Made by a program: the position numbers and the translations under genes. Positions 60,499 to 64,000 of a DNA stretch of 64,000 nucleotides are shown in pieces (position 1 is the first letter of the stretch; each line of letters opens with the position of its first letter). Origin of the DNA: Reutealis trisperma (Eukaryota; Streptophyta; Magnoliopsida; Malpighiales; Euphorbiaceae); contig CANTUT010000334.1 of assembly GCA_947687605.1 (NCBI GenBank), positions 1-64,000 on the forward strand, in the 5' to 3' direction. Below the pieces are notes generated by a model that had not been told where the DNA came from, did no database searches, and was given only the letters and a program-made list of their open reading frames with translations.

Positions 60499-60773
60499 TT
60501 CCCTCCCTCCTCAAAAGGATTCGACCTTGAATATGTACTTCCATTGAGGAGATAAGGATTTGACACAAAAATTGAAGAAACAACATAACATTTATCTTGG
60601 AATTGCAGCTTGTAGATTATTCCTCCAAAACAAAAAGCTCTTTGTCTATAGATAGGAATTTGTAGCACATGGCTGCAATTCCTTCCAATCATAATTCCAA
60701 TCTTCTCTTCATCCATCTTGGTTACTTGGATTGTATTGAATGTAGAATCACCATCATATTTTCTCCATGACAA
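60396..60773 (-). pseudogene. Gypsy polyprotein C-terminal piece
   Basis: A 125-codon open frame ends in the 3' LTR region. It contains STYSRSNPFEEGGNDGNP near residues 79-96, the stretch found after integrase in some plant gypsy elements, encoded by the polypurine tract region. The first 75 residues are not recognised. An ATG at 60773 is only a convenient start; the frame was probably part of a longer polyprotein. Confidence 0.5.
60499..60512 (-). other. Polypurine tract (minus strand)
   Basis: On the minus strand it is GAGGAGGGAGGGAA, directly followed by TGATGGGAATCC, the LTR start. Confidence 0.7.
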
Positions 60774-60788
60774 TCCTTATTTGAAACC

Positions 60789-61226
60789 CTAAAAAAGAAA
60801 AATAAGAAAACTAGAGGAAAGTAAAAGAAACTTGTTAGTGATTAACACCCTCTTTTCTTTTTCAATCACACACACTCCTTTTTCTTTTTCTTGACTTAAG
60901 TTTTCACTCACTTTCTCACCTTTTGCCATTCTATCTCTTGATTCACTCAAATTTTCTCTCTTAGATTTGGGAACTCTTTGTCTTTCCCACTCTTTAAGTT
61001 GTCTCATTCTTTTGAGGTCATCTTCATACACTTCCCTTGGAGACAATGGATTAAGGGTAGTGTGCTTGCCATCTTTCTCAATCATGTACTGATTGGCAAA
61101 TCCATCATGTTTGGCCCTTCTATCAAATTGCCAAGGCCTTCCCAAGAGTAAATGACCAGCTTGCATAGGTACTACATCACATAGAACTTCATTTTTGTAC
61201 CTACCAATAGTAAAGGAAACTAAAAC
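60789..61226 (-). pseudogene. Gypsy protease C-terminal part and linker
   Basis: The frame contains QAGHLLLGRPWQFDR, the conserved C-terminal protease block with the GRPW motif, then GKHTTLNPLSPREVYEDDLK and a long charged linker rich in K, E and R. RT should follow but does not. It joins the gag-protease frame across a stop or frameshift near 61227. Confidence 0.75.
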
Positions 61227-62640
61227 TTACTTGTGAACCCTAATTTCACCACATTCATTTAACCACTTCAGCTTATAAGGTTTTGGGTGTTTGATTGTGG
61301 GTAAGTTAAGCTTTTCAACTAAGTAGTAGCTTGCTGCATTAGTACAACTTTCCCCATCAATGATTGTATGACAAACTTTATTTTGCACAAAACACCTAGT
61401 ATGGAACAAGTTTTCCCTTTGCTGATTAACCTCATTCTCTTCCTTCACTTGTGCACTCAAAGCACACATGGTGACAAGCATTTCTCCATGAATAGCATCT
61501 TCCCTATTTTCTTCTGATTCATGATCACTTGCATCTTCCAAGGAGGGCATGCTATCACTATCATCTTCTTTTTCACTTTCAGAAAAGATTTCTCTATGGA
61601 ATGTGATCATCGCTCTCTTGTTAGGGCATTGAGAAACTATATGACTTGAAGCCAAACATTTAAAAAGATTTAATATCTCCAGAGCGATTTGGGAATTTAG
61701 TTTTACTTTTTTCTTTCTCTTTTGAAACTGGTTTAGCCTCTCCTTTGCTGGAATCGAATTTTGGCTTGAAATAAGCCTTGTCATCCTTCCTCCAATTAGA
61801 TTTCCACAGCTTGGATGTATTTGAAGAGGATGAGCTCCAAATGTTGTTGCCTTTATACTTAAGTTGCTTTTCAATTTTGATGGCCATATGAAACATCTCT
61901 TTAAGCTCCACATAATGCTGTAATTCAACAACATTAGCAATGTCTCGTTTCAGCCCATGTAGAAACCTAGCCATGGTGGCCTCTCTATCTTAATCAATGT
62001 TGGCTCGAATCATAGCAACTTCCATCTCTTTGTAATAATCTTTGACACTTCTGGACCATTGAGTAAGGCTTTGTAGTTTGTTGTGCAATTCCCTATAATA
62101 ATGGGTAGGGACAAATCGCCTTCTCATTAAAGCTTTAAGATCTTCCCAATTCTCAATGGGTCTTTTTCGATTCCTTCTTCTTCTTTGCTTAGTATCATCC
62201 CACCAAGTGATGGCATAATCTTCAAATGCAACCATGATAAACCTTAATTGTTTTATTCCAGAGTAATCATGACAATCAAATATTAGCTCTATCTTCTTTT
62301 CCTAATCAAGGTATACTTCTGGATCATTTTTGCCTCTGAATGGAGGAATTGTTAACTTGATACCCCCATTAACTTCTTGCCTTCTTTCCCTTCTGTATCC
62401 TCTTTTTTATGTGGTATCATCTTCAAAGTCATTATTGGATCCAGACTCTTCGTCATCTTGCCTTCTTTGGACTCTCCTCCTAGGTGGAGTTTGTTGTGAG
62501 CTTGCTCTTTTCAACTCATAAAGAATAGAACTATATCTTTCCATGGTGTCCATCATGCCATCCAACCGAACATTCAAACATTGGAAGCTTTGTTGAATAG
62601 CTCACATATTGAAGACTTGATCATTATCTTGATTATTAGA
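61227..62640 (-). pseudogene. Gypsy gag and protease active-site region
   Basis: The gag core is clear on the minus strand: YAITWWDDTKQRRRRNRKRP, then WEDLKALMRRRFVPTHYY and a KDYYKEMEVAMIRANID segment, a stop at 61987, then REATMARFLHGLKRDIANVV. It continues as an SSS-rich, lysine-rich linker. A frameshift near 61660 leads to the zinc-knuckle piece (KCLASSHIVSQCPNKR; the preceding cysteine is lost). An acidic linker follows, then the protease site IIDGESCTNAAS (D-G-E-S where D-G-G-S is usual). N-terminal gag sequence reaches to about 62640 with stops. Confidence 0.82.
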
Positions 62641-64000
62641 CCTTTTTTTTTGAACCTACAAAAATAAGGTAAGTAAAGCAAAATAACCTCACTTCACTTG
62701 TCACGTGTTTTCACTCAAGTAATAAATCACTCAAGTTCACTCGTGTTTGTTTTTCACACAAACCAGCAGACTTTTCTCTAGATGAACTCACACTCTTGCC
62801 TTTTACCTCTCAATTCTCTCTTTTAGTTCTTACAAGAGCCAATTTCTAATACGACACAAAATTAATTTTTTTTTTTTTGCTTAACAATTAACCAAGATTT
62901 AAAATTGAAATTTGACACAAATTGAAAACAAGATAGAAACCCTAGACGATTTTGACAAGGATAGAATGAAGACACAAAACATGAATTTTACTAATAAATT
63001 AAGAAAATTACAAAATTAAATAGAAATAAAATAGATAATAAGATGAGAAGAATGCAACTGACAGCACTCAAAATGGAGTTTCCTACAGAGAGTTATAGCA
63101 AGATGAAATTTACCAAGAAACCAAAAAACGTGAATTTCAAGGCCTAAACGTTAGAATTTAGCCGAAAAATGATGGACATCAAGAGCAAAGTAGTGACTTT
63201 TGATCATTGGCCTATTTTCCTTGGAATTGTGTTCTCAAAAGGGTCAAAGAACGCGATTTTTTCAACACTGAAAAAAAGTTTTTGAATTTTCTGAATTGCA
63301 ACTATAAAGGAACAAATTAGGGTTAACAAACGAAAAGGAAAAATAAAGACAATACTGTAGATGAAATGGGAAACAATAAAAGAGAATTTAGAACAAACCA
63401 GGATGGAAAAAGGAAGCTCAAACCAAATTGGAAGCAAATCCTAGCTTATTTTGGAAAGTAGGTTTGATTTGGTCAACTTCTTAATTCTCTTTAATTTGGT
63501 TGGAATTCTAGCAATCTTCCTTTTCCTTTCTACTCTAGAATTAGAAACACACACTTTATGTATTCTATATAATTTTGATTTTGCCAATATTTTTTCCTTT
63601 TTCTTTTCTTTTCCTTTTTTTGGCTGATTTTCAAGATTCTTTTCCCTTTTTTTTTGGCCGATTTCTTTCCTTTTTGTCTTTTTTTTTTTTTAAATTTAGT
63701 TATAGCAACAAATTGAAAGGAAAATAAAAATAAAAGTAAACAAATTAAAGATCAAAAATAAGAAGCCAAAACTGAAATTGAAGTCAAGCTTGGACAAATT
63801 CCTCTCTTCCTTCTTCCTGAATTGAATTGGTTTCCAATGAAAACACAAGAACGAAAGGAACAGAAATATGAAAGGATGGAGTTCAAGGAAATGAGCAAAC
63901 AAATGATTATGGATTTTTTTTTTCAAATTTCAGACCTGAAATCACAAGGAAAAAAAATTAATGAAAATGAAAACAAAGGAATCAAAAGAATGAAAATAGG
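62641..64000 (-). other. Leader of the gag-protease element or spacer
   Basis: AT-rich, with T- and A-tracts (63590-63690) and no coding region. By position it should be the 5' leader of the minus-strand element, but no primer site or LTR end was recognised. Confidence 0.4.

Larger units (their letters stand above)
59864..64000 (-). mobile_element. Minus-strand gypsy-type element with gag and protease only
   Basis: From right to left: leader, gag, protease, a short polyprotein C-terminal piece, polypurine tract and 3' LTR. RT, RNase H and integrase are absent between 60789 and 60773, where they should be. This is either a large internal deletion or a terminal-repeat retrotransposon with a gag domain, a non-autonomous type known from plants. 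The right LTR was not found and is probably beyond the window. Confidence 0.72.

Overview
This window is repeat-dense nuclear DNA from a flowering plant, most likely a eudicot. The signs are nested Ty3/gypsy, Ty1/copia and LINE retrotransposons of plant-specific lineages (Tekay-like chromovirus, Athila, Ogre/Tat-like), AT-rich spacers, and one six-exon gene with GT-AG introns whose protein belongs to the plant tonoplast dicarboxylate transporter family. I cannot name the species from sequence alone.

Layout. Positions 1-16331 hold an inverted partial Tekay-type LTR, a probable solo LTR of unknown family, and a dead Tekay/Del-like chromovirus. The chromovirus has a truncated 5' LTR, a primer-binding site, decayed gag, protease, RT, RNase H, integrase and chromodomain, a polypurine tract and a 3' LTR. 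A 4.8-kb non-autonomous Athila-like element on the minus strand sits two bases before the end of that 3' LTR, flanked by the target duplication TGTGA. Positions 16332-43813 are one L1-type LINE broken by several insertions. An Ogre/Tat-like non-autonomous element (18201-39088, minus strand) lies in its RT region. An Athila element (19666-35894, plus strand) lies inside the left LTR of that element. A solo Tekay-type LTR (29909-33331, minus strand, TSD TTTCC) lies inside the Athila element. A second solo Tekay-type LTR (39275-42615) interrupts the LINE further downstream. The LINE reading frame resumes on the far side of both large insertions, which supports this order of events.

Positions 43814-45674 are AT-rich with scattered repeat-like sequence. 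A decayed 6.06-kb Ty1/copia element with 225-bp LTRs occupies 45675-51731. The only intact host gene follows: a tonoplast dicarboxylate (malate/fumarate) transporter of the SLC13/DASS family. Its six exons lie within 53527-57245 and encode 537 residues, with a TATA box at 53434 and a poly(A) signal at 57431. After about 1.5 kb of AT-rich spacer, 58772-59863 looks like another repeat. From 59864 to the window end there is a minus-strand gypsy-type element that keeps gag and protease but has no RT or integrase between protease and 3' LTR.

All transposon coding regions carry stops, frameshifts or lost catalytic residues, and many stops look like C-to-T decay of methylated DNA. Nothing here suggests a new enzyme system. 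The most interesting structures are the four-level insertion record, a 183-bp LTR-internal repeat that differs in copy number between LTR copies, paired hairpins upstream of the Athila TATA box, and an array of TTCnnGAA dyads in the copia leader.
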